64,000 bases of DNA, taken from positions 1,780,399-1,844,398 of the forward strand of contig JACAXG010000081.1 in assembly GCA_018881555.1 (NCBI GenBank). The letters run 5' to 3'. The stretch's first letter is position 1. The number at the start of each line of letters is the position of its first letter. Under the pieces are notes generated by a model, which worked only from the letters and a program-made list of their open reading frames with translations, searched no databases and was not told the DNA's origin. Below, piece after piece: positions 1 through 13,356 of this stretch. The position numbers and the translations under genes were made by a program. Source of the DNA: Amblyornis subalaris (taxonomy: Eukaryota > Chordata > Aves > Passeriformes > Ptilonorhynchidae).

Positions 1-3000
1 TACAATTCCTGTCCAAACACAGGAGGAGGATTCCTTCTCTCATTGCTGCTTAAAACAGTGAGTCCAAAGACCTTCATGAGGCTGGAGCATGGCCTGTCCT
101 CCACGCCACACCTTTCCCAAATGGATTTATATTTGGGAATAGTTTGGCTTGCTATATTTGGCCCTGAGGTTTCCAATACAAAATTACCAGGAATGAAAGA
201 ACTGGAATTTCAGACTTCACGAAACTACCAAAATCAAACTGGAATTCAGCTGGGAACAGAAAGTATGAGGGCAGTCAGACTGTGATGTTACATCCCCTCT
301 TACAGCCAAAAGTAGTTAAGGCAGAAAAATACAATATCTTTAGGGCCAGTAAACTTTTCCAACTAGTGATCTTATTCCAGCTATTCATAAGGGAATATAA
401 ATCCTGATTCTTTTCCAAACCCTGATTAATAAGAACCAGCTGAATCCCAGCAGCAGTGCTGGCATTTAGTTTTTATTCAAGCTCATAATTTTCATTTATA
501 TTCTCCTTTTTCACTTTTCTACAACTGCACAAATAAATTTGAAACAAAGGAGATTTTTAGCGATTGGACGTGTTGTAGTGTCATGCATAAAGTGTGGAGA
601 CTCCAAAAATGAGGCAGAAAACAAAAATGAGCTGGGATGTCATAATCAGATTCCCAAAGGTAGACTCCATCATCTTCAATGTTTCCCTGGATCATGAATT
701 TGGAAAAGAACATTATGTAAGGACAAGGAGCATCCATAAATTATGGCTGTGACTTTTCGGACTTTCCTGCTCTATTAATTATTTACATCCAAGAGGAATT
801 TTATCTTCTACAAATCTTGCAGTGCGTTTATAACTATTTTAAATGAGTCAACGATATTTTAATGGGGCAGGAATTCTGAGAAATACCAAAGGAAAGCTGA
901 AGTGTGTCTGTACTTGGCAAGTCAGCGTACAGAAGGATGCAGCAAAGGACAGAGTTGAGAGAACTTTAAAACCTCTTTCCACTGAACTGAGGGTCTGGCT
1001 GCACCTGATAAAAAATTCTGTAGCTGGAGCTGTTCAAACTGATGTGTTGGGATTTTTTTCAATTAAAAAGCCCTTAAAGGTATAGACAAAAGTCTGCAAA
1101 ATAAAACCTTATGACATGGACATGCTCTTGTGTTCACTCAGAGAGTGCTGAGATAGGGAAGAAACAGTCAATACTGAAGTGGAAGATTGCTCTGCCTATG
1201 GATTTTCCATCCAGGAATGTCAAGTCATTTTAGAAACACTTAATAAAATGATCCTCCCCACTAGCTTATGGTCAGTAGAATTTACTTTGTAGCATGTGCA
1301 GAACCCAAAGAATAACAGAGGATTCTTGCCAAGCAGTAGCAATGTTCCTCTTCTCCATTGCNCACCTCCTTTTATTTTTTTTTAATTTCTAGGATATTCT
1401 TTCCTATTTCTAAATCTATTTTACCTTCGTGAGACCTACAGAATTCTTAGGGATTGAATTCCCTCTCTCATGATTTACTTTACATAACAAAAGGGAATTC
1501 ACGACCAAAAAAACTTAAATGACACCTTTAAAAACTGAATTCCTTATTTTCATTGCAGTTGGAAATGGGTATTGACCCCACAGCAGCCACAGTCATTCTG
1601 TGCCCTCCTTATTGTAACTCCCAAGGCATGGGGATAATACTTTTAACTACATAAAAATGTTAACATTTTTCCTTAAATCAACATGCCCCAAGGTGAATTG
1701 TGTGTACAAAAAACTAAGTCATTGGGCTGTTGCTCATTAGCTGTTTGACTTCTGTATTCTTTGATATATCCTGTAAATTTGAGAAGTGTATTTCCATAAT
1801 TTCTAGACATAAGCAATGGAGGGCAGTGAGTTGTGTCCTGCTGTACATGAGGTGACATTCAGGACTTGGGGGGATATTTGTCTCTCTCCTCATTGCAAAG
1901 CCTGAGCTTGTTGTGCAGATTGTAAAGCTGGAGTGATCCTCAAACCCTTGTACTCCACCTGCCTTTCCCATTTAATTTGAGTTCAGAACAATTTCCTTAG
2001 AATTCCTCAGCACTCCACTGCAGAGATGTGAAATANGGTGGGTCTTAAATTAAGCAAATCAGAATGCATAATAATAATATAATCAATAATAATAATAGTA
2101 AATCTGATAAATAACAATCTGAGTTTTAAATCTGAACTAAGCAAATACTTAAGTTGGGTGCAAGAAGAACTTTCAGCTTTGAAGTTTTTTTACTACTTGC
2201 TGGTGGCTTAAAAATTTAGTTACCAAAGAGGTGGAAAAAAGGGTTTTGTTTCCCTGCACAGCAAGAACCTTTTAGATGTGGTGCAGTTTTGAAATGAGAG
2301 GGTAAAACCTCCTAAGAAACAGGGTAGAGCTGTCCACAAAAAATCTGGAAACACCACCAAATAAAACAAAGCAAACCACAGAAACACTGAGTTATCAGAT
2401 TGCAGTGTCATCTGTGCGGCTCTTGTAATGTTCTCTGCAAGCACAAGTAGTTCTTGCAGGAGAAATAGGAGTCTCCTGACATCTAGGGTAGTTTACCAAG
2501 AAAAACACGAGGTTCTTACTACTGCTTAGACCTCTGAGATGTTCCTTCTCAGACTGTGGCTCACGTGAACACCATCACAAGAAGGAGGCGAGCAAATGGG
2601 GCTTCACCTTTGAGNTCCTGCGCTCCAGAGGCAACGGTGCTGCCTCGCTTTCCAGGAGGGGACAGAGCTGGTTTGGAAACTCTGCTGCTGCTGGAATTTT
2701 TCCCCCTGGGCTTTCATACTTTGTGTGTTTGTACTCAGCACTTATCGAGGATTAAAGCACGGTTTCTGTGTAAATGTTGACACTATGCAAAATGCTCCAT
2801 ACCTACATTTTTCCCCTGTATGTTTTTCTGAGCTCAGCCTAGAAGATCATCTCGATTAATTGGCACCAGAGGAAACCATTGCAAAGCACAAGCGTTCAGG
2901 ATGTTTGGGAAACCGATCCTATTTCTTCACATGCTTTTATTTGCTTTATTGTCCTTATTTGTTCATTGTATTTTAGTGTGTGCCTGCCTCAAGTGGTAGA

Positions 3001-5089
3001 AAAATAAGGGTGGTTTTGCCAATGTTTGTAATCCATGTGAGTACCAGCTCCTTCTCCCTTTACCAAAACCCTTTTCTGCACCTTTCTTTACGGAGTGAGC
3101 GCATTAAAAAGCAGCAGGAGAGCGCAATTGCCATCCCTAAAAATCTGTTCTCTGGATCTCACTCCTGCCCTGGTCATGCCTATGCCTTGACATCCTCTGT
3201 TTTGTTTCCTCTCCAGCTCCAAGTGCTGCTCCACGTGCTTTCTGACTCCTTTATCTGCGAGCCTCCTGCCTTCTCCTGTCACACATTGGGACCAGCTGCC
3301 TCAGAGCTGCTGCCCCACACACGCTTTGCTGCAGCACACGTGGGACCTCTTCAGCATCTTGGCTTTCATCTGCTNGGGAAGGTATTTACTCATTGCTGTA
3401 TGATTGTTTTAACTCATTACTGTATTAACTCACCGTGCCAGACAACTGCTGGCAACCCTAAAGAGGGGTGGCAACAAAATGTAATGGATTCAGTACCTGA
3501 GCAACAAAACATATATTCAGAAAAACTAATCCAAGCTGTATTTCCTTGCACTGAATTAGTGCAGAGACTTGATTTAGGAGTTACTTCATTCCTACGCTCT
3601 GAGACTCTCAGCTCTGCTTCAGTTCCGACCCTGACACTAAACCTGTGAGGCCAGAGAAATACAGCCCAAACTTCAGCACTCTCAGCATCCTGAGTCTGTC
3701 AGGCAGCTGCTGCACAACAAATCTGCTCATGCTCCCAGAGAGCAAAGACAGTTTGAACTGGGGCCATATTTCAGCTGTACTTTGTGGGCTGCTGGGCGCG
3801 GACCCAGGGAGCAGTGGGGAGTAGGAGTTTTCCATCTTTGTATTATGTCAGAGTTTGAGGGGAGGCAGCTGCTGTGGATGTTTTAAGATAGGAGGTTTTT
3901 ATTCCCCACTCAGCCATTTAAGGTGAAATGAAATTTAAGGTGACATTTCGATGTGGGAAGGGGTTTGTTTGTGTGGATCCCGAACCTCTGGAGCCTGACA
4001 GCTCTGGAATATCCTCACCTCACACAAAGCTTGAAGCATGGTCAGTGTAATGTGCAGAGAAGTGAACGATGCTGCAGAGTGCAGGACGTCCTCCCTTGCT
4101 GGGAGCCTGCAGCTGTCTCTGAAATAAATGCCTGTGTCTTTGAACAGTTCTCCTGGTCACACAGTTACTCTGTGCAAAAGGACAGTTCAACAGAAGAGTG
4201 TTTGTAAAGGAAAGATCTGATCCTTTCTTGTACTGTGGGAATCCTTTAAGCAAGGAACAGAGAGCAAAGAAGTTTAAATGAAGTTCAGCAACCTTTGCTT
4301 AAGAACAGGAAACAGGGAGTTGGACTGACCTGGCAGTCTCAGCAGCTCTTATAAATCTGTGTTTGGCAACTCACTTGTGTGAGGAGCGTTTGAAGGGTCT
4401 TTACATTTTCTGGCATCATCTGGTTGTTGAAAGCATTTTTTGCTACAGTAAAAATTATAATGGAAAAGATGCCTCTCTTTCCTCTAAACTGTGCCCTTGC
4501 GTGTTTCTAGCCCATTTTCTAGAACTCTCTTTGGCCTTGTTCTAGGTCTGAATAGCTCTGAATCCCTGAGTTGCAACACGAAGCTATCGCTGATGGCGTT
4601 GGACGTCTTTGCGCTGTTCACACTTCAACTTTCCATGGGGTTCACTGACTTCCCTGGTATGTGGACTTGGAAATGTGGGAATTCTTATAAAAGTAGGCCA
4701 GGCTTAGAAGATTACTGTAACTGTGTTTACCAGCATGTTATTTTCCTTGCTGCCTTTTATTATATTAGATATGAACCTTTTTTTCCATTTCCGTAGTGAG
4801 AACAATCAATAGATTGAACATGGGAACTCTTGGAACTGGAAGGACTGAACTGGTGCAAGAAGTTTCCTCAACCTACATTCACCAAAACAATCTTATAGAA
4901 GCTGATTAAACAAAACCTTCTCTTAGAGCTGTGCCACAACCTTATAGAAAATCGGGGGAAGGAGTGAGATCAGGAGGAGGTACTTCTGAAAGCTGTGGAA
5001 TGGTACCTTGGTATGGGAAGGAGAAGCCACAGGACTAAAAACTTGTAAATAGTATTTTAAGGCTGCAGCTTAAAAGTGAAAGACAAATT
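1..5089. other. Non-coding stretch, no gene recognised
   Basis: Mostly AT-rich unique-looking DNA. An AATAAT-rich patch lies at 2066-2120. The longest open frame (2980-3648, plus) contains unresolved bases, has no recognisable motif and is not supported by splice or homology evidence. Confidence 0.6.
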
Positions 5090-5510
5090 CACAGAATCAT
5101 TAAGGTTGGAAAAGACCTTGAAGATCATTAACACAGCACTGCCAGGTCCAGCACTAAACCATGTTCCCAAGTGCCACATCTACGTGTTTTTTGAACACTT
5201 CCAGGTGACTCCACCACTGCCCTGGGCAACCTGTGCCTGAGCCTGACAATCTTTTCAGTGAAGAAATTTTCCATAATATCCAGTCTTCTTCTGGTGCTTG
5301 AGGGCGTTCCCTCTCATCCTGTTCCTTGTTCCCTGGGAGCAGAGCCTGACCCCCTCTAGCTGCCCCTCCTGTCAGGGAGTTGTGCAGAGCCAGAAGGTCC
5401 CCCCGTGAGCCTCCTTTTCTCCAGGCTGAGCCCCTTTCCCAGCTCCCTCAGCCGCTCCTGGTGCTCCAGACCCTTCCCCAGCTCCATTCCCTTCCCTGGA
5501 CATGCCCCAG
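5090..5510 (-). mobile_element. CR1 LINE 3' fragment (TTGGAAAAGACC-type subfamily)
   Basis: Its 3' end on the minus strand is marked by CACAGAATCATTAAGGTTGG on plus. It continues through CCAAGTGCCACATCTACG, CACTGCCCTGGGCAACC and CTCCTTTTCTCCAGGCTGA. Over 400 bp remain, including decayed ORF2-end coding sequence. Confidence 0.92.
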
Positions 5511-5602
5511 TCAGATCCTGCTTCTTCCAGTTTAATGAGGGAAAAATGCTGCAACAACATGCACACGTTCCTGACATGACAAGATGCTGGGAGCCTTTGG
5601 TT

Positions 5603-5945
5603 GGCAGGGACACCTCCCACTATCCCAGGTTGCTCCAGGCCCTGTCCAACCTGGCCTTGGACACTTCCAGGGATGGGGCAGCCACAGCTTCTCTGGGCAC
5701 CCTGTGCCAGGGCCTCCCCACCCCCACAGGAAACAATTCTTTCCCAATATCCCATCTAACCCTGCCCTCTGGCAGTGGAAGCCATTCCCCTTTGTCCTGT
5801 CACTCCAGGCCCTGGTCCAAAGTACCTCCCCAGCTCTCCTGGAGACACTGTAGGCACTGGAAGGGGCTCTAAGGTCTCCCTGGAGCCTTCTCTTGTCCAG
5901 GCTGAACATTCCNAGCTCTCCCAGCCTTCCCTCGCAGGAGATGAT
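5603..5945 (-). mobile_element. CR1 LINE fragment lacking its 3' tail
   Basis: It contains GGCAGGGACACC, ACACTTCCAGGGATGGGGCA and TTCTCTTGTCCAGGCTGAAC. The first ~70 bp and the 8-bp tail expected at the low-coordinate end are absent. That is unusual, because CR1 normally loses its 5' end. It lies 92 bp from the previous CR1 in the same orientation. Confidence 0.9.
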
Positions 5946-8620
5946 TTTGATCCCGCTGCTACAAAATGGAGCCTGTTATTCAAACCAGTGTGGATAAAGT
6001 CATGTCCTGCATGGAAGAGAGCTATCTTTGTGCAAGCTTTGATGTTAAAAAATAGTAACTTGAACTCACAGATGTACTGATTACCCTGCTAAAAGAAGAC
6101 ATGGAATCTCTTCTCAGAATTACAGCATTTTAATTAGAAGAATGTGAGCAAAGTCTTAATCTTGTTAGTAGGGATAGATACGGATAAGGCAGAAACAAAA
6201 TCCACAGCAACATAGTCCAAACACGAAAATCAGTGTCTTGGAGGTTGGTGACAGCGCCAGAACTGCTCCCTGCCACTGCTTTTCCTACAAGACTAAGCTT
6301 GAGAGTGACTAAGTTGGAAGAAATAACTCTGCTGCCTTGTAACACTGAGCTGCATCACACACATCTGTTTGGAAAGATATAGCTGAGATGTGGGAAAGGT
6401 ACTTCAAATTTACAGAGNGAATCCACAGATACTTGGTTATTCTCTTTAAAGTTCCTTTTAGCCCTTCTAAATTCCTGTGACATTCAAGGATCAATAAGAA
6501 TCTCATCTGTGGCTGATTCTGACAGATGTTAATCTTTGCCTTGGCTTTGCAGTCTGCTTGGAATAGTACTTGTTCCTTCATGTCAGGCCTCTGGCAATGC
6601 TTACAGAGCCAGGATTACAGTCTCCAATGAATCCCATTTTTACTGTCATTAACTTTCTAAACTGTTCCCCATAGCTGGCAACCTTTCCATGCTTGGAGAC
6701 CTACTTAGTGGGAAGCTGGGAGAGTGATGGGTTTTGCCTGTCTGGAATCATTGTGCCTTTAATTGAGATTTGTTTAATTTTGTCATTAAGTCCATTTACA
6801 TTGTAGGCATTTCATGACCATGATGACACACTGTGCCTGAACCCTGCCTGCGTTTTGTGTGATTTACCTATTAAAGAAAGGGAAAAAAGCCCNATGTTTA
6901 CTTAAGATTTTTACAAGTAGCCATTTTTTCCTTCCATTAATTTAGTTAATAAATTCAGCAAAATTTTGGATTGGAAAAAATGGCTTATCTGCAGATTCNG
7001 TGCTGTGTTCTAAGGAAGTGATCAGGTTTATTTAGCAAAATACAGGTGTGGGTTCAGTACGTGCTTGTCCAGAAGGAATTGATACCACTGTCAGAACCCA
7101 TAAACCTGGGGTATAGGGTTGATTCCAAATTAGGGGCAAATCTTGATCAGAAAGCAACAGGAATGGAAACATTTCTCCTGCAAATGCCAAGGACTTTATG
7201 GTGAACAGAAAGCACTGGGTGCAGCATTGCTGTGTGTGTCCATCAGTCACAGACANGTGGGACAGCTTGGAGCCACCTGGTCCAGCGGAAGGTGTCCCTG
7301 CCCATGGAAGGGGTGGAATGAGATGAGCTTTAAGGTCCATTCCAGCTCAAACCAGTCTAGGATTGTATAATTCCATGATCCTGTGACAGATCAGGGGTTG
7401 CAGGTGGCTTTCCTTCTCTCAGAACGTGAGTCAGGGGTGACCAGAACTCTGTAAGTTACAACACGAGCTCGATGGTGATCACTTCAGCAGCTGGGGAAGC
7501 CAAATTCTTGCTTCTTAATAAGAAAAAAGAAAGCTGATTAATCAGCTGAGTCATCCTGCTCTGCCTCACTGTTGGTATGAGTGGCATTCCCTATGGATCA
7601 GCCTATTCCAAGGGAAAAGCCAAACCATAATCAAGGCTAATTGACTGAGCTCAATCAAATGTTTCAAAATACCACCCATGAGTTTTAGATCAAATAAAAA
7701 GCAGGGATATTCTCAGTCAGGCAGTTAATTGCTTCCTGAAAACTTGTTCTTTGCAGTAATTTGAAGATTTTCACCAGTGCTCCCTTCGAGTAGAACTTTA
7801 TTTCCATTTTCTGGGTTTCCAGTAGGTTACACTGTAATGTACACACACTGTCTCACATCCTTCCTTCTGAATGCTGCTGCAGTGCTGCCTTGTCTCTGGG
7901 ACAGAAACTTTGCAACCTCTAGGAGTTAAAACAACTTTTTAGAGGCTTTTAGAAAGACAAATAATACCAATTTCTTGCAGATATTAGTACTAGCAGCAAA
8001 AATCGCAGTATTTTAGAGTTAAGTCAGTACGTTTTTTAGTTACTATGTTTAGAGNATTAATCCCAAAAGGATTTTTCTATGGGGGTTTTTTCTTACATCC
8101 AGCAAAAATTGTTTCAAAGGGGAGCTGAAACGTCAGACTTTTTGCAAGAGTCTGTCTAGTGGAAAATAACGGTGGTGTTTAAGTATTTGTCTGGCTCCTG
8201 ATGTGCCCCAGGTTGTGTGCAGCGATGAAAAATTTATCAGCAGCACATCTGTAAATGAATCATCTTTTCCCCTGCACGCACATGGTTGCACAATTTTATT
8301 GACTGCTCGCTTTGATGAATATTTGATATTTGTCATGTGAAGCTATTCCATCCCATTTGTAATATCGGAAATTCCAAGCACACTTAACAACTGGATACGG
8401 TGTCACAGCTAATGAATCCACTGTCATTTTGTGGCCCAGTGCAACAGGACACGGCGTGAGACAGTCTTCTTTAGTTACCAAAGACACCAAGGTAGAAGTT
8501 CCAGCACAGACATCTGGCTGCAAACCCTGCAGCTGGACTGAGCGAGTCCACATCTGGCTGAATGTGCAGAGCAGGTGGGAGGACCTCAGGTAGGACCCAG
8601 GATTGGAAAGGATCNATATG
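5946..8620. other. Non-coding stretch around a CR1 fragment
   Basis: Apart from the CR1 at 7257-7387 I see only unique AT-rich sequence. Confidence 0.55.
7257..7387 (+). mobile_element. CR1 3'-end fragment
   Basis: GGAAGGTGTCCCTGCCCATGG, then GATGAGCTTTAAGGTCC, ends in tail-like TTCCATGATCCTGTGA. Confidence 0.88.
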
Positions 8621-8790
8621 GAATCCCAGACTGCTTTGGGTTGGCAGGGACCTTGAAGCTCATCCAGCTCCAACCCCAACACCTTCCACTGTCCGGCCAT
8701 GGACACTTCCAGGGATGGGGCAGCCACAGCTTCTCTGGAAAATCCATTCCAACCCCTCACCACCCTCACTTTCCCAATATCCCNTCTAAA
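8621..8790 (-). mobile_element. CR1 fragment with internal deletions
   Basis: It begins GAATCCCAGACTGCTTTGGG and includes ACTTCCAGGGATGGGGCAGC. The usual segments after CCAACCCC and after CACTGTCC are missing, so at least two internal deletions occurred. Confidence 0.88.
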
Positions 8791-8990
8791 TTTTTTGACC
8801 TGTATGTTCAACCCTGCGAAGGGAAGTGTTTGTGTTTCACAGGGAATGTGGGAACACTTAGTCCAAAGCTTCTAAACTGCACCTCCAACTTGTGATCCAC
8901 TGGGAACCCCCTGGTGGGACCCACCAGCTCTTGGATGAGGGTTTGGTCATTGCTGTTGGTCATGAGTCACAACAGGGGGTGCAAAATTAT

Positions 8991-9069
8991 TTAATGGGTG
9001 TGGTGGTGTTCCATTAAATGATGGTGNTGATGATCTTGGAGGTCTTTTCCAACCTTAATGATTCTCTAA
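8991..9069 (+). mobile_element. CR1 3'-end fragment
   Basis: TGATGATCTTGGAGGTC, TTTTCCAACCTTAATGATTC is the end of the subfamily seen at 5.1 kb, here on plus. Confidence 0.8.
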
Positions 9070-10581
9070 TAAATTCCATCATCTTTTCTCCACATAGTTA
9101 TGACCCTCATTTATATTTCAGTTCAGGGCCCATCACTCTTCTGCAGGCAGGACACAAACACAGGTACCAAGGCTGGACTTGACACATTCTGTAGCTCCAC
9201 AAAAAACATTCAGGAAACTCCCATTTCAAATCTGAATTTCTGTGGGGTTTGTGCCAATATTAATGAGTTCGAATAACCTGATACATTTGAAATTAACTGT
9301 CATTGTAACACGTAACCCCAGATGTAACCATGTATTTGCCTTGTCTGNCTCTTTGATGTGCACCCTGTATTTATTACAGTGTTATTTGTTAATGCTTTTG
9401 AGTGGTGACTCAGTTGTCAGGAAGAATCATTGTGGTTACAAGAAAGCAGTTTTATTCTGAACTGGAAGGAAGATAATACGGCTGAGCATAGAGTGGAAGG
9501 AGACAAAAGATGACATTTGTAGTCAGATGTGACATGGAGTATGAAAATATTAAATGCTGTTGAAAAGTGGGACTCCACAGATTATTGACATAATTGTGGC
9601 AATAGGGATAGATTTTTCTTTGGTGTTTGCCTATTTTTTCTGCAATTTTCATCAGATGATGAATACATGACAATTTTACATTGTCTAACACAAAAAAATG
9701 GGCTTTTTTTTCTATTTTTTTGATAACATATGTCTAGCAGACTTCTAACTGAACCATCTTTTTAAAGAGGCCTATTGTGATGGAATTTTGCATCCTTCAA
9801 CTTTTCTCAGNGGTTTCTTTGCATTAGTATTAGGTTCAAGGCAGATAATCAAGGTCTGAGCCTTACAAGATCACTTTTGGCCTGCTTAAATGAAAACCAG
9901 AGGGAATTTTTGATGATTAGGTGTGTACTTCTTTACTGTGCACAGTGCCAGAGTTTAAATACATGTCACTTGGAAATGAGCTTTTGCAAATTCATTCTAT
10001 TTCAAAGGGAGAGAGATGAACTTGAAATCTGAACTTTAAACATTGCATCAGTTTTCCTGTGGTGTTGGAAATGTGTGACTTTCACAGAAAGTGTTTCCTC
10101 TTGCTTTCAAGTGATGGCACAAGCGAGTGCTGAAGACTGAATTCGAATGACTTGAATTCTTTTAAAAATTTGAGATATTGAAAGGGGAGAAATTCTGCAG
10201 TTCNTTAAAAAGGAGGGAAGAAAAGAGAAGGAAAGGGCCACATCCTTTTCTCTCTCAGCACACACAGAGAACAGCAATGGTCTCTGGTACAGCCCTTCCC
10301 AGCACCAGCAACNTGCATCCAGGGAGAGCTCATGGATCAAACTCCCTCTGATGCTTTGGATTCTGGATGCTTTGCCAAACCCAGAAACTCACACTTTTGG
10401 CATAGATCAAGTGTCCTGGAACGTGAGGCTGAGCAGTGACCCTCTGCACTCTCCTCTTTACAGCTCGTGCCTGAGAAAATGATGAGAGGAAGGTTTGGCA
10501 AGAGGGACTGGGGCAGGGAGGGTTTGGATCCAGGCAGAACAAAACCACGGATTGAATATTCAGAGCACTGATAACACCAAT

Positions 10582-10686
10582 CACGGAATCCCAGGATGGT
10601 TTGGGTGGGAAGGGACCTTAAAGCTCCTCCTATTCCACCTCCTGCCATGGGCAGGGGCACCTTTCCTAGACCAAGTTGCTCCCCAG
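10582..10686 (-). mobile_element. CR1 3'-end fragment
   Basis: CACGGAATCCCAGGATGGTT, GGGAAGGGACCTTAAAGCTC and GCCATGGGCAGGGGCACC match the CR1 3' UTR on minus. Confidence 0.9.
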
Positions 10687-11385
10687 TAACAAGGGGAGGG
10701 ATGGAAAAGATTCTTGACAGGGAAAATACACCCAGACCTTGTTTCTGTGGTTTATTCTCTGCTTATTTATTTCTCTTGACACAGTTTATGTACTTTCTCC
10801 TCCCAGGTAGGAAGTGCAATTACTGTGATCAGTTTTGCTGTGGGAAATGGATAAAATGGGTAACACTGAGCAGATGAAAGAATAATCAACTTATTCCCCT
10901 TTAAAGAGAACCCCTTTAACATCCTCTCAATACATAAGAATGACCAGGGGAAGGGCTCGTTGGCTCTGACAAAAGCAAGTAGAAGATTCTAAGAGCAAGG
11001 TAAACGTATCCTGGCACAAATAATTCAAATAAACAGTTTGCATGGCTGTGGGAATGCACCCACCTCAAACACCTTGCTGGGCTGGTGCTGGGATGTAGAG
11101 TGTCCCGAAAGGATCATGGAATAATGGGCAGGAAATGATGCGTTTGGAAAATGCAGGCTGTGTCATCCACCACAGGGCAAAGCTCTTTGTGAACAAGCAC
11201 AGGTCTTTTTTCACACCTGAGTCATCCAGCACATAAAGTCGTCAAAGAAGAAGAATAAAAGCTATGTTTCAAAATAGGAAAACACATATTCTGTGAGCCA
11301 GAGCTCTTAAATGTATCATAATCAAAGTATTACATAGCAATGAGGTGCCTGGCAAATCCCCATCGCAAAAATTTCTGGAGAACTC

Positions 11386-11404
11386 TTTTTTTTTTTTTTT
11401 TTTT
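11386..11404 (+). repeat. Poly(T) tract, 19 bp
   Basis: A run of 19 T. It has no CR1 or other element attached that I recognise. Confidence 0.9.
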
Positions 11405-11911
11405 AAGAGCCTGGATCACATATGGTTGTGTCAGGAACAAAATAAAACAGTCAAAGTAAAGCAGTGAACCAGACCACTAAAAAATCTCTGTCACCTTTAT
11501 ACCCGTAAAAGGGGGAAAACACAAAATGATTAAGAACAGGAAAAAATCAAAATAGTAATTTTTCACCTAGCATAAACCATACTTGGCAAATAGACAGTTA
11601 TCAAACACATAATCTGCTTCCCAGCTGTATTTACACTGGGCTAATTTACTCATTGTAGATCAGAACTGTCAGAATCAGTCTAATCTTTATAAATTTTCTG
11701 GGCAGTTAATAAGTAACTGAGCTAAAGCAATTTTTGCTGCATCCTTTTTAAGGTAAAGCAACATTTCTCACAAACATGGCAGTTCAAAAGAAATGACCTG
11801 CCCTGAGTTAAGAACTAGCTTCATTTTATCAATTAGTCATTCAGTTCATTCATTGCATTGATTTTGTTCTTGGAAGAAGCTTCATATTTGCATAACATAA
11901 TTGGTCATTAC

Positions 11912-12002
11912 GGTTTAGTGGGCATGGTGGTGTTCAGCCAAACTTGGACTTGATGATCTTGGAGATCTTTTCCAACCTGAATAATGCCATGATTCTGTGA
12001 TT
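11912..12002 (+). mobile_element. CR1 3'-end fragment
   Basis: GGTTTAGTGGGCATGGTGGT leads to GATGATCTTGGAGATC and the tail CATGATTCTGTGATTTTG. Confidence 0.88.
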
Positions 12003-12465
12003 TTGTCAATAATATGTAAACCAAGGCCCAAAACAAAGAACTTGTTTTAACTTCTGTTTGATTTTTTCTGCCTTTGTGCTTGAATCTTTTCCCACTGAAA
12101 TCAATGGGGATTTTGATCCATAACAAGTCAATGAGAACAGAATCTGATCTTTTATTAGCACATTGTTATGGATCCTATGGGAACAGGAAATTGGATTTTG
12201 GAGCCAGGAACAGAAATGAGGGGAAAACTTTTTGGAACCAGTTTAATGGTCTGTGTTCGATGCTCAGTTTTAGAAAACTCCTGAATAAAAGAAGTCTCGA
12301 ACTACCTCAAGTGGTCTGGTCACTGCAGGTTAGATTTCTGTCACACCAGGTTAGGGTTTGGTTGTAAAGTCCAGGCCAAGCAAATCCTCAGAATTTTTTC
12401 TGNGCATTTTCACCATCTCACAGTTTCTTCCAGGAAATTCCACTNTGAAATGTGAAAGTTGTGTC

Positions 12466-12732
12466 CGTGAGATAGGACAGGGAGGAATGGCTTTGGACTG
12501 AGAGTGGGCAGGGTTAGATGGGATATTGGGAAGGAATGAGGGTGGGGAGGCCCTGGCACAGGTTGCCNAGAGAAGCTGTGGCTGCCCCATCCCTGGAAGT
12601 GTCCAAGGCCAGGTTGGACAGGGCTTGGAGCAGTCTAGGATAGTGGAAGGTGTCCCTGCCCGTGGCAGGGCGTGGAATGGGATGAGTTTTAAGATCCCTT
12701 CTCACCCAGACCATCCTGTGATTTTGTGATAA
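12466..12732 (+). mobile_element. CR1 3' fragment, ~265 bp
   Basis: It runs from the GGGTTAGATGGGATATTGGG block through CTGTGGCTGCCCCATCCCTG to the decayed tail CATCCTGTGATTTTGTGAT. Confidence 0.93.
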
Positions 12733-13036
12733 AACTGATCCAGCAACAGACAATGGGAGTCTGATACATCCTGATTTGGGTCTTCCGATGGTGGCAACTA
12801 CTGTGCCATAAAACCTCAAAGCCTTGTTGTAAGTGCAGGAGCCTCGGGGTGAACAGAAGAAAGGAAATAACCTCTGCCTCCAAGATAAGGGAAAGTCAGA
12901 GGTGTTTCATTCAGTGAACAATGGCCTGGGGCAACTCCAAGGATGTGACAGAAGCCTGGCAGAAAGGGAATCAAACGTTTTCTCAAACTACCTCTGCAGT
13001 CATGTGAGTTTAGATAACAGGCCAGAGGTGTGAGAG

Positions 13037-13356
13037 NNNNNNNNNNNNNNNNNNNNNNNNNNNNNNNNNNNNNNNNNNNNNNNNNNNNNNNNNNNNNNNN
13101 NNNNNNNNNNNNNNNNNNNNNNNNNNNNNNNNNNNNNNNNNNNNNNNNNNNNNNNNNNNNNNNNNNNNNNNNNNNNNNNNNNNNNNNNNNNNNNNNNNNN
13201 NNNNNNNNNNNNNNNNNNNNNNNNNNNNNNNNNNNNNNNNNNNNNNNNNNNNNNNNNNNNNNNNNNNNNNNNNNNNNNNNNNNNNNNNNNNNNNNNNNNN
13301 NNNNNNNNNNNNNNNNNNNNNNNNNNNNNNNNNNNNNNNNNNNNNNNNNNNNNNNN
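13037..13356. other. Assembly gap (320 N)
   Basis: An unbroken run of N. The right flank opens with CTGTGTGTGTGTGTAGGG, so a TG-type microsatellite probably caused the break. The true length is unknown. Confidence 0.97.

Larger units (their letters stand above)
9070..11911. other. Non-coding stretch
   Basis: Holds the CR1 at 10582 and the poly(T) at 11386. Nothing else is supported. Confidence 0.55.

Noticed and set aside
2980..3648. Open frame of about 222 codons on plus
   Set aside because: It includes an unresolved base, has low-complexity composition and no recognisable domain, and no splice or promoter context supports it.
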